Assembly: GCF_018332455.1 (NCBI RefSeq)
Contig: NZ_BOPZ01000005.1
Span: forward strand, 1-64,000
DNA from: Clostridium polyendosporum
GTDB taxonomy: Bacteria; Bacillota; Clostridia; Clostridiales; Clostridiaceae
DNA: 64,000 nt
Direction: 5' to 3'
Part shown: piece after piece, positions 15,697 through 24,342 of the stretch
Numbering within the stretch: the first letter of the stretch is position 1
How the letters are laid out: the number at the start of each line of letters is the position of its first letter
Notes under the pieces: model-generated
What the model saw: the letters and a program-made list of their open reading frames with translations, nothing else
What the model was told of the DNA's origin: nothing
Database searches by the model: none
Made by a program: the position numbers and the translations under genes

Positions 15697-16695
15697 CTAC
15701 CCTCTTTTCCTCTTCCACAGAAGGAATATGAAATAAGGAGCACCAAAAAGACTAGTTATAGCACCAACTGGCAATTCCATTGGTGGCATAAGTGCTCTTG
15801 ATAAAGTATCACATATTATAACAAATAATGCACCAAGTACTGCTGAAAATGGAATGAGTTCTCGATGATTTGATCCTACTATCATTCTTGACGCATGAGG
15901 AATAATTAACCCCACAAACCCTATTATTCCACTAACTGAAACTATAGACGCCACCATAATGGAACTTAAAATAATTATTCTTTTCTTAATCTTCTCTCCA
16001 TCAACACCAAGAGTATAGGCACTTTCATCTCCTACTGCCATGATATTTAAAGCCCTATAATTACTATAAAAAATACACGATATTACTATAACTATCGGAG
16101 CAATAAAAGTTATCTGCTTATAAGAAGCACTATTAAAGCTTCCCATTGTCCAGTATATTATTCTTTCCATTGCTTCACGATGGAGTATCATTGAAATAGA
16201 TATCATTGATGAGAATAAAAAGTTTACTGCAATTCCTGCAAGTAGCAATGTTGTAGCAGGAAGCTTACTTCCAACTTTTGCAATGTTATAAACAAGCATA
16301 ATAGAAAATAATGCTCCTAAAAATGCATAAATAGTTGTTAATCCAAGTCCACTTGACTCTAATCTAAAAACTATTGATAAGGTTGCACCTAGTGCAGCTC
16401 CTGAAGATACTCCTAATACATAGGGATCAGCCATAGGATTTTTAAAAAGCCCTTGAAAGGAAGCCCCTGTAACTGAAAGTCCTATTCCTACTAAGGCAGC
16501 CAAAATTATTCTAGGAAGTCTTATATTAAATATTATTTTTTCATAAACAGATGTTTCACCATTCCCTATTATTTTTTCTACTATTATATGTAATGCTTCA
16601 ATTGGAGTTATTGAGGCAGCCCCAAGGGTTATAGAAACTAGTGCTGCCATAAATGTAATCAAAATAAGCCCAAGAAAAAATGTCTTTTTCTTCAT
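15697..16695 (-). CDS. btuC: ABC transporter permease, BtuC/FecCD family
   Basis: A 332-aa inner-membrane permease with about ten predicted segments. RLPRIILAALVGIGLSVTGA, FKNPMADPYVLGVSSGAALGA and GLIIPHASRMIVG are hallmark FecCD/BtuC stretches. It forms the translocation channel with the adjacent ATPase and binding lipoprotein. Substrate inferred from cobalamin context. Confidence 0.88.
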   Translation of the reverse strand: MKKKTFFLGLILITFMAALVSITLGAASITPIEALHIIVEKIIGNGETSVYEKIIFNIRLPRIILAALVGIGLSVTGASFQGLFKNPMADPYVLGVSSGAALGATLSIVFRLESSGLGLTTIYAFLGALFSIMLVYNIAKVGSKLPATTLLLAGIAVNFLFSSMISISMILHREAMERIIYWTMGSFNSASYKQITFIAPIVIVISCIFYSNYRALNIMAVGDESAYTLGVDGEKIKKRIIILSSIMVASIVSVSGIIGFVGLIIPHASRMIVGSNHRELIPFSAVLGALFVIICDTLSRALMPPMELPVGAITSLFGAPYFIFLLWKRKRG

Positions 16696-16706
16696 GGAGT
16701 ACTCCT

Positions 16707-17618
16707 TTATTTAAATGCTTCTGGATGAAGAATTTTAGCTAATGCTTCTAATCCATCTGATTGTCTTGGTCCTTGTAGGTTTAGCATATTATTATCTATT
16801 TCAAATACCTTACCATTCTTAACTACTGATAAATCTTTATATCCATCAGCAGATATAAAATTCTTCTTTGTATCAAACTTATCTGAAAGTACTATTATCT
16901 CAGGATTATTTTCCACAATCTTCTCAAAAGAATACTTCCATCCTTGAACATCCTTTGCTATGTTTTCTCCGCCAGCTTTTTCGATTAGTTGGTTTATAAA
17001 TGTATTTCCACCTGCTGTGAAATCTTGCTTACCGAAACCAACAACATAATAAAGCTTTGGTTTACTTAATCCCTTAACCTTTGCTTCAACCTCTGAAACC
17101 TTCTTCTTCATTCCATCTACTATCTCTCGTCCTTTTTCTTTTACGCCAAGAACTTGTGCTATATCCATTATATTCTTATAAGATCCCTCAAAATCTTCTG
17201 AACCATAAAGTACTGCAACCTTTATACCTAGCTCGTTAAACTTTTCAATAGCTTCCTTAGGGAAATGTGCTCCACCTATTACTAAGTCTGGCTTAAGCTC
17301 AGCAATCTTTTCAACATTTGGTTGGTTTAAACTTCCTACTGAAGGTATCTTTGAGACCTCTGATGGATAATCATCATAATCTGATCTTGCAACTAAAACA
17401 TTTTGCTTTCCTAAAGCGAATATAGTCTCTGTTGCTCCTGGAGAAAGAGTTACAACTCTCTCTGGTGTTTTATCTAGAGAAATTTCTCTATTATATGAAT
17501 CTGTTATTTTTATTCCCTTTGATTCCTCTTTCTTTTCTTCTTTATTATTGCAAGCAGCAAATGATAAAGTAAATATAAGTACAAGTAACAAACCTGTTAA
17601 TTTTTTTATTCCTTTCAT
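16707..17618 (-). CDS. btuF: Corrinoid-type substrate-binding lipoprotein, BtuF-like
   Basis: A 303-aa extracellular lipoprotein: Lys-rich start, hydrophobic segment and lipobox LSFAACNN (Cys ~23). The rest is the TroA/BtuF-type bilobed fold (RVVTLSPGATETIFALGK, DLVIGGAHFPKE, WKYSFEKIVENNPEIIVL). AGGAGG lies before the ATG. First gene of the BtuFCD operon. A repeat copy separates it from cbiB, so it may have its own promoter or be read through from the riboswitch-controlled block. Confidence 0.87.
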   Translation of the reverse strand: MKGIKKLTGLLLVLIFTLSFAACNNKEEKKEESKGIKITDSYNREISLDKTPERVVTLSPGATETIFALGKQNVLVARSDYDDYPSEVSKIPSVGSLNQPNVEKIAELKPDLVIGGAHFPKEAIEKFNELGIKVAVLYGSEDFEGSYKNIMDIAQVLGVKEKGREIVDGMKKKVSEVEAKVKGLSKPKLYYVVGFGKQDFTAGGNTFINQLIEKAGGENIAKDVQGWKYSFEKIVENNPEIIVLSDKFDTKKNFISADGYKDLSVVKNGKVFEIDNNMLNLQGPRQSDGLEALAKILHPEAFK

Positions 17619-17661
17619 TATTGTATCCTCCTTAATTTTTTATCTTATGAATGTATAATAC

Positions 17662-17777
17662 AGATAAACAACTTCATAATTAAATTGACTTACTGCCATT
17701 TTACAAAGTAAAATCTGGCTAAAATGGAATATATATCAAGCCTGTTCAAATTTATTAAGGATTGAAGTATTTATCTT
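17662..17777. repeat. Dispersed intergenic repeat, modules B-A-B
   Basis: Ends are AGATAAACAACTTCATAA and GAAGTATTTATCTT (inverted); the middle holds the module A pieces TTTACAAAGTAAAATCTGGC and ATCAAGCCTG. It lies between cbiB and btuF. Confidence 0.65.
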
Positions 17778-17809
17778 TACCACAATTATATTTCAAATTT
17801 AAATAACTT

Positions 17810-18763
17810 CTAAATGATAAATCTTATCTTGTAAATAAGAGAGCATATTCCTAAGAATATGATTGTAGCTCCATATAAAAGCTTTATTGAGTGAACTATG
17901 TGCTCTGACTTTATACTCTGTAGTTCATCTCCAATGTATGGTTTATTAACAATTTTGCCAAAATATAAATTAGGTCCTCCAAGTCTTATACCAAGAGCAC
18001 CTGCTCCTGAAGCTTCTGGATGAGCTGAATTAGGACTCTTATGCTTTAATCTATCTCTAAAGAAAATCCTAATAGAGTTTTTAAAGTTGTATCCTAAAGC
18101 TAAAGCTGAAATAGAAATTAAAAACCCGGAGAGTCTTGCTGGAATAAAGTTTACTAAATCATCAGCCTTAGCTGAGAAAAATCCCAAATCTTCATATTTC
18201 TCATTTCTATATCCAACCATTGAGTCTAAAGTATTAACAGCTTTATAAGCTAGTGCTAGTGGTGCCCCTCCTAAAAATACATAAAATAATGGTGCTATAA
18301 TTCCATCTGAGATATTTTCAAGAATAGTTTCTACTGCCGCACGTGTTATCCCCTCTTCATTGAGACTCTTAACATCCCTAGATACTAAATAAGAAACTCT
18401 CTCTCTTGCCTCTTTAATATTTCCTTCTTTTAATGGTTTATAGACCTTATATCCTTCCTTAGATAAACAACAAGGTGCAATACTGGTCCACAAAAGTATA
18501 ACATTTAAACTATGATATAAATATGTATGTATACTACTTGCAATCTTTAGTATTGTAAATATTACGCTAAAAGTCAATGCTACCGTTGAGATAGTTAGAA
18601 ATGGGCCCCATATATAGCGAAGAGAGGTTTTTGTTCTCTTCCTTTTTGTAACTACCCTTTCAAACCATGCAATATATTTTCCTATAAATCTCACAGGATG
18701 AGGAAACTTATATGGATCTCCTAAAATACAATCCAATGCGAAGGCCACCCATATGTCTATCAT
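17810..18763 (-). CDS. cbiB: Adenosylcobinamide-phosphate synthase CbiB
   Basis: A 317-aa integral membrane protein that attaches aminopropanol phosphate to adenosylcobyric acid. Family landmarks: the start IDIWVAFALDCILGDPYKFPHPVRFIG, NISDGIIAPLFYVFLGGAP, AYKAVNTLDSMVGYR and SPNSAHPEASGAGALGIRLGG. Overlaps the end of cbiP by 4 bp (ATGA-type coupling). The aminopropanol-phosphate donor is made by the threonine-phosphate decarboxylase at 24343. Confidence 0.95.
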   Translation of the reverse strand: MIDIWVAFALDCILGDPYKFPHPVRFIGKYIAWFERVVTKRKRTKTSLRYIWGPFLTISTVALTFSVIFTILKIASSIHTYLYHSLNVILLWTSIAPCCLSKEGYKVYKPLKEGNIKEARERVSYLVSRDVKSLNEEGITRAAVETILENISDGIIAPLFYVFLGGAPLALAYKAVNTLDSMVGYRNEKYEDLGFFSAKADDLVNFIPARLSGFLISISALALGYNFKNSIRIFFRDRLKHKSPNSAHPEASGAGALGIRLGGPNLYFGKIVNKPYIGDELQSIKSEHIVHSIKLLYGATIIFLGICSLIYKIRFII

Positions 18764-20235
18764 AAACCTTCCTCCATTATCTTATATATCTTCTCCATAT
18801 CAAGAGCCTCTCTTACTATATCTGCTAACTTATCATATTCTCTCATCTTATGCTGCCAGTAATCTACGCATTCATGTTCTAGTGGAAGATTAAAAGTACT
18901 TCTAACCAGGTTAAGATACTTAATTGTAAACTCTCCATTATCAAAGATACCATGATAGTACGTGCCTATCACTCTTCCCTCATAATCTATAATTCCATCT
19001 AGTCCTCTTTCACCTTTTATGAAGGCTTTTTCATCTAGAAGGTTGTCTCCTAATGTCTCTCCCATATGTATTTCATATCCTGTTACTTCAGTATTAAAAA
19101 GTTTTTCTATCCCTTTTGAAAGAACAGTAACTTTTTCTTCCTTAAATTCAGTCTCTGTATTTAAAAGCCCAAGTCCCTGTTCCTCTTGAAGATGAGTTTC
19201 AAAGCTTTCTTTATCTTTTATGACTTTTCCTAATATCTGATATCCTCCACAAACACCAAAGAGATATTTTCCATCCTTAGACGCCTTAATTAGTTTTTTA
19301 TCCATACCACTTTCCCTTAATGCTTTTAAGTCACCAATAGTACTTTTGCTTCCTGGTATAATTATCAAGTGATATTCATCTAAATTTTCATGCAGCTCTA
19401 CAAAGTTTAAGGATACCCCTTTATTTAAAGCTAAGGAATTGAAATCTGTAAAGTTAGACATATAAGGAAGATGTACAACTCCTATCTTTAGAGCTCCTTC
19501 CTTATTAAACTTTTTAAAATCTACTACACTATCTTCATCTTCTAAATCTAAAGCAAAGTATGGAACTACTCCCACTACCGGAACTCCTGTAAGTTCTTCA
19601 ATCTGTTTAAGTCCTGGTTCTAAAAGCTCCACGCTTCCTCGAAATTTATTTATTATTATTCCCTTTATCATTTTTCTTTCCTCTTCTGGAAGAAGCATTA
19701 TAGTTCCATAAAGGGATGCAAAAACACCACCTTTATCTATGTCTCCTACAAGAAGTACTGGGCTTTTTGCTATTTTAGCCATACCCATATTTACAAATTC
19801 ATCACTTAAATTTATTTCTGCTGGACTTCCAGCACCTTCTATGACGATTACATCACTTTCATTCTTGAGTTCTTTATAAACTTCCTCTATCTTAGTCTTT
19901 AAGTGCTTCTTTACTTGAAAATAGTTTACTGCATCTAAAGTATTCCAGACCTTACCCAAAAGTATTACCTGAGATTTCCTATCTGAAGTAGGCTTCAGAA
20001 GTATAGGATTCATTTTTGAAGAAGGAACTACTCCTGCTGCCTCTGCCTGCATAACTTGAGCTCTTCCCATCTCATGCCCTTCAGGTGTTACCCCTGAATT
20101 CAGGGACATATTCTGTGACTTAAAAGGCATAACATTTAAACCATCTTGTACAAAAATTCTACAGAGTGCTGTGCAGAGTATACTCTTGCCTACAGTAGAA
20201 CCTGTTCCTTGAAGCATTATGCTTTTATTTTTCAT
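18760..20235 (-). CDS. cbiP: Cobyric acid synthase (glutamine-hydrolysing)
   Basis: A 491-aa amidase that amidates four side chains of adenosylcobyrinic acid a,c-diamide. The N-terminal dethiobiotin-synthetase-like domain has QGTGSTVGKS and FKSQNMSLNS. The C-terminal glutamine amidotransferase has the Cys in FGVCGGYQILGK and the His in GTYYHGIFDNGE. Also called CobQ. It sits in the riboswitch-headed cobT block and overlaps cbiB. Confidence 0.96.
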   Translation of the reverse strand: MKNKSIMLQGTGSTVGKSILCTALCRIFVQDGLNVMPFKSQNMSLNSGVTPEGHEMGRAQVMQAEAAGVVPSSKMNPILLKPTSDRKSQVILLGKVWNTLDAVNYFQVKKHLKTKIEEVYKELKNESDVIVIEGAGSPAEINLSDEFVNMGMAKIAKSPVLLVGDIDKGGVFASLYGTIMLLPEEERKMIKGIIINKFRGSVELLEPGLKQIEELTGVPVVGVVPYFALDLEDEDSVVDFKKFNKEGALKIGVVHLPYMSNFTDFNSLALNKGVSLNFVELHENLDEYHLIIIPGSKSTIGDLKALRESGMDKKLIKASKDGKYLFGVCGGYQILGKVIKDKESFETHLQEEQGLGLLNTETEFKEEKVTVLSKGIEKLFNTEVTGYEIHMGETLGDNLLDEKAFIKGERGLDGIIDYEGRVIGTYYHGIFDNGEFTIKYLNLVRSTFNLPLEHECVDYWQHKMREYDKLADIVREALDMEKIYKIMEEGL

Positions 20236-20253
20236 ATTTTTCCCCCTCTCTAA

Positions 20254-20370
20254 AGATAAACAACTTCAATCTTTAAACAATTCATATTAAATTTGAGCAA
20301 ATTTTAATTTGTGAAATTGTAGCAATGCTTTTTTATGAATTATAAGTTTACTTATGAAGTTGTGTATTTA
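20254..20370. repeat. Dispersed intergenic repeat, modules B-A-B
   Basis: Starts AGATAAACAACTTCAATC and ends CTTATGAAGTTGTGTATTTA. The middle has GAGCAAATTTTAATTTGTGA and a TTTATGAATTATAAG arm. The right end overlaps the last codon of cobC, so the repeat supplies that gene's stop. Confidence 0.65.
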
Positions 20371-20994
20371 CTTATTAATCCTCTCAACTACTACAGTGTT
20401 TCCATATAGGGAAAGAAAACTATAGCATCCGTGATAAACATTAAAACTATAAAAACCATTCTCACCTAACCCTAGAAGCTCACAAAGTATAACTTTTAGC
20501 GTTCCACCATGAGCTACGATCGCTACGGTTTCTTCATCTTTACAAACATCTCTTATATCTTGCAACCCACTTGCAACTCTTGAATAAAACTCCTTAAAGC
20601 TCTCCCCTTGTGGAAATACAAAAGCTTTATAGTCACTTAAGAAACTTTCATAATGATCTTTAAACTCACTGCTTATTTGCTTATAACATTTTCCTTCCCA
20701 AAGACCGAAATTTATTTCTTTAAATTCTTCTATTTTAATGATTGGAGGATAATTCTTCTTTCTTATTAAATTTTTATCTTCATCTATATCTAATTTAAAT
20801 ATTACTTCTGCACTTTCAACAGCTCTTTTTAAAGGAGATGAAAAAACCTTATCAATGTTAAATTCCCTTAACTTTTCTTTTATCTCTAAACACTGAGTTT
20901 CGCCCTGTCTATTAAGACTTAAATCTAAAGAGCCCTGATAAATTCCTCGTGCATTTCCTTCTGTTTCTCCATGCCTAATAAGAATAAGTTTCAC
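20368..20994 (-). CDS. cobC: Alpha-ribazole phosphatase (histidine phosphatase family)
   Basis: A 208-aa histidine phosphatase: LIRHGETEGNARG carries the phospho-accepting His, with Arg in FSSPLKRAVESA, Glu in INFGLWEGK and the second His in IVAHGGTLK. In this context it dephosphorylates alpha-ribazole-5'-phosphate or adenosylcobalamin-5'-phosphate. Phosphoglycerate-mutase-like enzymes look alike, so the role rests on its neighbours cobS and cbiP. Confidence 0.87.
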   Translation of the reverse strand: MKLILIRHGETEGNARGIYQGSLDLSLNRQGETQCLEIKEKLREFNIDKVFSSPLKRAVESAEVIFKLDIDEDKNLIRKKNYPPIIKIEEFKEINFGLWEGKCYKQISSEFKDHYESFLSDYKAFVFPQGESFKEFYSRVASGLQDIRDVCKDEETVAIVAHGGTLKVILCELLGLGENGFYSFNVYHGCYSFLSLYGNTVVVERINK

Positions 20995-20999
20995 AACAC

Positions 21000-21144
21000 T
21001 TCACCTCTTTTCATCCATACGCAGCAAGGATACTCTGACTTCCAAAGTAAGAGAGGAGACACTCCTGTATCGCTTACCATATGTAGTAGAGTTACAATCT
21101 CCTACCTCTTAGGTTGTGAGCAATTGACAATTCAGTGCTCACCT
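21000..21144. other. Unexplained GC-richer spacer between cobS and cobC
   Basis: This 145-bp spacer is less AT-rich than its surroundings and has a clear hairpin at its cobS side (GTGAGCACTGAATTG/CAATTGCTCAC on the minus strand). Two frames stay open through most of it but neither has a ribosome site. It may be an inserted repeat or a structured RNA; I cannot name it. Confidence 0.35.
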
Positions 21145-21897
21145 TTATAGAAAACCTATTTTTGCTGTAAAGCATAGAAGTACTATAATTTCACTAAGTT
21201 CAATAGAGGCACCAAGCACATCACCAGTTAAACCTTCAATTTTCTTTTCAACATATCTCCCTAGCCAAAGTACAAATAACGCAACTACTCCAAAGGATAT
21301 TGCTCCTTTATAACCACCAATAAATAATGTGAGTATGATCCCCATTATAAGTACAGTTATAAATGTCTTTCTTGAGATCTTTCCTATAAATAAATCTCCC
21401 AACCCTTCCTTCTCTCTAGCATAAGTTCTTCTGTACATTAGCATTGATACTAGTGTTCTTGCTATAATAGGTGATAGAAGAGCTCCTCTATATAATACAG
21501 TTGCTTGTACTTGTAAACTTTGAAATGCTCCAAATCTAAATAGAAGGGCGATAACTACCGCTAGAACTCCAAAACTTCCTGCCCTGCTGTCCTTCATTAT
21601 CTCTAGAATTCGCTCTCTACTTCTTCCTGAAAACATACCATCTGCAGTATCACCTAATCCATCCATATGAAGCCCTCCTGTTATAAAAACATGGGATAAA
21701 ACCATGAAAACAGAGGCTATAGTTGTTGGAAAAATCTTTGACATTAAGAAGTAAACAATGATATCAAAACATCCTATAATTAGTCCTACTAGTGGAAAAT
21801 ATCTAACTGCTTCTGCAAAATCTTCTCTTTTTACATCTAGATTTATGTTTATTGGAATTCTAGTCATAAACTGTAGTATTAAAATAAAATTCTTCAT
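21145..21897 (-). CDS. cobS: Adenosylcobinamide-GDP ribazoletransferase (cobalamin synthase)
   Basis: A 250-aa membrane protein that joins adenosylcobinamide-GDP to alpha-ribazole (phosphate). Landmarks: FMTRIPI near the start, the acidic HVFITGGLHMDGLGDTADG metal site, and IMKDSRAGSFGVLAVV. About six membrane segments. Lies between cobU and cobC in the lower-ligand block. Confidence 0.95.
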   Translation of the reverse strand: MKNFILILQFMTRIPININLDVKREDFAEAVRYFPLVGLIIGCFDIIVYFLMSKIFPTTIASVFMVLSHVFITGGLHMDGLGDTADGMFSGRSRERILEIMKDSRAGSFGVLAVVIALLFRFGAFQSLQVQATVLYRGALLSPIIARTLVSMLMYRRTYAREKEGLGDLFIGKISRKTFITVLIMGIILTLFIGGYKGAISFGVVALFVLWLGRYVEKKIEGLTGDVLGASIELSEIIVLLCFTAKIGFL

Positions 21898-21949
21898 ATA
21901 AATTCATCCTTTAACCTAATTATGAAAAAGCTTCACAAACTCTAGCTTT

Positions 21950-22489
21950 TTACCCTTTTATTTTTACTGGTATACCTGAAACTACTAGATAAACCTGCTC
22001 TGCTTCTCTTGCTAAATATTGATTTACTCTTCCAGCTATATCTCTAAATTCTCTTGATAATTTATTTTCTGGAACAATGCCACTGCCTACTTCATTAGTT
22101 ATTAAAACCACTTCTCCTTCATATTCCTTAAAGAAGTTTGTCATAGACTTTACTTCATTCATAATCATATTTTCAATATCTCTATAATCTATTTCAGAAT
22201 TCTCATCAATATTTTCAATAAGAAGATTAGTAATCATTATAGTAACACAATCCAAAATTATACCTTCATATGTGTTTTGTAAACTTCTTATATTTTCTCC
22301 TATAGCCTTATAAGACTCCAAGGTATCCCAACGGCTAGGTCTGCTTTCCTTATGTTTTTTTACTCTATCTTTCATTTCATCATCAAAGGGAATAGAAGTA
22401 GCAATATACAGTACTTCCTTTTTATCCATCAGTAGACTTTCTCCGAAGGTTGATTTTCCACTTCTAGCTCCTCCTGTTACAACAATCAT
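21950..22489 (-). CDS. cobU: Adenosylcobinamide kinase/adenosylcobinamide-phosphate guanylyltransferase
   Basis: A 179-aa enzyme that phosphorylates adenosylcobinamide and then transfers GMP to it. VTGGARSGKSTFGE is the P-loop, and the HKESRPSRW stretch carries the guanylylated His region; LITNEVGSGIVPENKLSR is a family signature. I use the ATG at 22489, preceded by AGAGGGG; the longer frame to 22513 would include that ribosome site. Confidence 0.94.
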   Translation of the reverse strand: MIVVTGGARSGKSTFGESLLMDKKEVLYIATSIPFDDEMKDRVKKHKESRPSRWDTLESYKAIGENIRSLQNTYEGIILDCVTIMITNLLIENIDENSEIDYRDIENMIMNEVKSMTNFFKEYEGEVVLITNEVGSGIVPENKLSREFRDIAGRVNQYLAREAEQVYLVVSGIPVKIKG

Positions 22490-22545
22490 GATTTTCCCCT
22501 CTCTACTTAACAATTCTTATATTTAATAAAATTAAAGCTTTATGA

Positions 22546-22640
22546 AAGATACTTTATTTGCTGTCATTTCACTAAGTGAAATTTGCCTGAAGCTAAAAGT
22601 TGTGTATCTTCAGTAGGCTCGATACCTACTCAATTTTACT
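22546..22640. repeat. Dispersed intergenic repeat, modules B+A
   Basis: Contains AAGATACTTTATTTGCTGTC, ATTTCACTAAGTGAAATTTG, GTTGTGTATCTT and AGTAGGCTCGATACCTACT. The right end overlaps the last codons of cobT. Confidence 0.65.
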
Positions 22641-23715
22641 TAGCTTCTTCCTTCCATAAATCCTTATAGTTTTCTATATCAACATCACCTTCTTCAAAGG
22701 TAGCCATATTATTCATAATTACTGTAGCTGCTTCTATAATATTAAAGGCTAGAGGACACCCTGAGCCCTCTCCTAGTCTCATACCTAGGTTTAATATTGG
22801 GTCAAGCCCTATTTCATTGATAGCTCTGTTATAGCCCTTTTCCTTAGAAATATGTGAAGGAAACATAAAATCCTTGGTTAATGGATTTATTTTGTATGCT
22901 GCTAGTGCTGCTACTGCTGAAATAAACCCATCAACAACTATAGGTATTCTATAATAGGCTGCACCTAAATATAATCCTACCATTCCAGCTATATCGAATC
23001 CTCCAACCTTGTGAAGAACATCTATTGGATCTTCCTTTACAGGTTTATTTACCTGAAGTATCTTTTTAATTACCTCTTTTTTATGGAAGAATTGTTCATC
23101 CTTAAGACCTGCACCTCTTCCAACGCCTTCATCTATAGAGCATCCAGTTAAAGCTAAAAGTACTGATGAGCTTGTGGTTGTGTTTCCTATGCCCATTTCA
23201 CCAGTACCAATTAAGTTATAACCCTCTTCCTTTAGCTCTCTTACTAAATCAAAACCAATATGGATTGCTTTAAGAGCTTCTTCTCTTGTCATAGCTTCTC
23301 CCTTTGCAGAATTCCATGTACCTTTTCTTATTTTCTTAGTGATAAGACCTGATATTGTTATGTCTTCTTTTACTCCTATATCCACTACCTTTAAATCACA
23401 TCTATTATGTTTTGATAATACCGCCACACCAGTAATGCCTCTCAAGAAGTTTATGGTTTGAGTAAGAGTAACTATTTGAGGTGCAGAAGCAACCCCCTCT
23501 TCACATACTCCATTATCTGAGCACATTATTACAATTGCCTTTTTATTAACTTCATTGTGTAATTTTCCTGTTATTCCTGATAACCTTATAGCCATCTCCT
23601 CTAATGTTCCTAAACTACCTAATGGCTTTATAAGATTATCCATACGTACTCTAGCCTTTTTAACTGCATCTTCATAGAGTGGATAAAGTTCCTTTAAAAA
23701 AGTTAATTCTCCCAT
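22636..23715 (-). CDS. cobT: Nicotinate-nucleotide--dimethylbenzimidazole phosphoribosyltransferase
   Basis: A 359-aa enzyme that activates the lower-ligand base to its ribotide. Landmarks: RMDNLIKPLGSLGTLE, CSDNGVCEEGV, LIGTGEMGIGNTTTSS and LGMRLGEGSGCPLAF (catalytic Glu in the last). I start it at the ATG at 23715 because GGGGGAGG lies just upstream; the longer frame uses a TTG inside that site. First gene after cobalamin riboswitch 1, so it leads the cobTUSC-cbiPB block. Enzymes for making dimethylbenzimidazole itself are not in this window. Confidence 0.95.
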   Translation of the reverse strand: MGELTFLKELYPLYEDAVKKARVRMDNLIKPLGSLGTLEEMAIRLSGITGKLHNEVNKKAIVIMCSDNGVCEEGVASAPQIVTLTQTINFLRGITGVAVLSKHNRCDLKVVDIGVKEDITISGLITKKIRKGTWNSAKGEAMTREEALKAIHIGFDLVRELKEEGYNLIGTGEMGIGNTTTSSSVLLALTGCSIDEGVGRGAGLKDEQFFHKKEVIKKILQVNKPVKEDPIDVLHKVGGFDIAGMVGLYLGAAYYRIPIVVDGFISAVAALAAYKINPLTKDFMFPSHISKEKGYNRAINEIGLDPILNLGMRLGEGSGCPLAFNIIEAATVIMNNMATFEEGDVDIENYKDLWKEEAK

Positions 23716-23761
23716 AGCTTCCTCCCCCAAAAATTATTTATATGTAAAGTTTGTTGCTCTA

Positions 23762-23834
23762 TTTAAACTAAGTAAAATTTAATAGGCATATATCTATTAA
23801 ATATAAGCCTGATTTCACTTCATGAGATAATAGC
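23762..23834. repeat. Dispersed intergenic repeat, module A
   Basis: AGTAAAATTTAATAGGCATA, TATCTATTAAATATAAGCC and TGATTTCACTTCATGAGATA. It lies between riboswitch 1 and cobT, inside the cobT leader. Confidence 0.55.
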
Positions 23835-23896
23835 TAAGAATTAAGTCGCTACGCCACGCTTTTTAAATTACAAAAATCTATACTTTCCTAGACAAT

Positions 23897-24150
23897 AAAA
23901 AAAGACCTTGTTGAAAGGTCTTACAAACGCAACAAATAAACTACTCAATTGTAGTCTTGTGCGGATCCTTTCTCCCTCCGAAAAATTTACCAAAGCTCTT
24001 ATGGCAGGTCTTCTGACTCTGACTCATTCTACTCTCTGCCCTTCCCAAGGCTCTAAACCTCAGTGGTTATTACAGATTTCGTCCTCATTACAGTAGCGGG
24101 GGCTGCAAAGGTCTTTCACCTTTTTCCCTTTTAAACTCTAATTAGAGTAC
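23897..24150 (-). promoter_or_regulatory. Cobalamin riboswitch 1 with terminator, upstream of cobT
   Basis: On the minus strand the leader has the conserved GCAGCCCCCGCTACTGTAAT core (about 24088-24107) and the B12 box region AGTCAGAAGACCTGCC (24003-24018). Downstream, AAGACCTTTCAACAAGGTC TTTTTTT (23897-23922) is a terminator. Binding of adenosylcobalamin should shut off the cobTUSC-cbiPB genes. Between here and the cobD stop (24151-24342) I see only AT-rich DNA with short ATGTTTTT repeats. Confidence 0.93.
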
Positions 24151-24342
24151 CTATAAGAGTATATTGTATTTTGTTATCATCATTATAGTTCTACTAAAAA
24201 CCCCAGTCAAGGAAATTATACGGAATAACACTTTAGAAAGTCCTATTATAACCTATGCTAGAAACATGATAATATACTTTTATTTGTATTAATCTTTAAA
24301 ATAAGCCTATTATATTATCTATGTTTTTATGTTCCTATGTTT

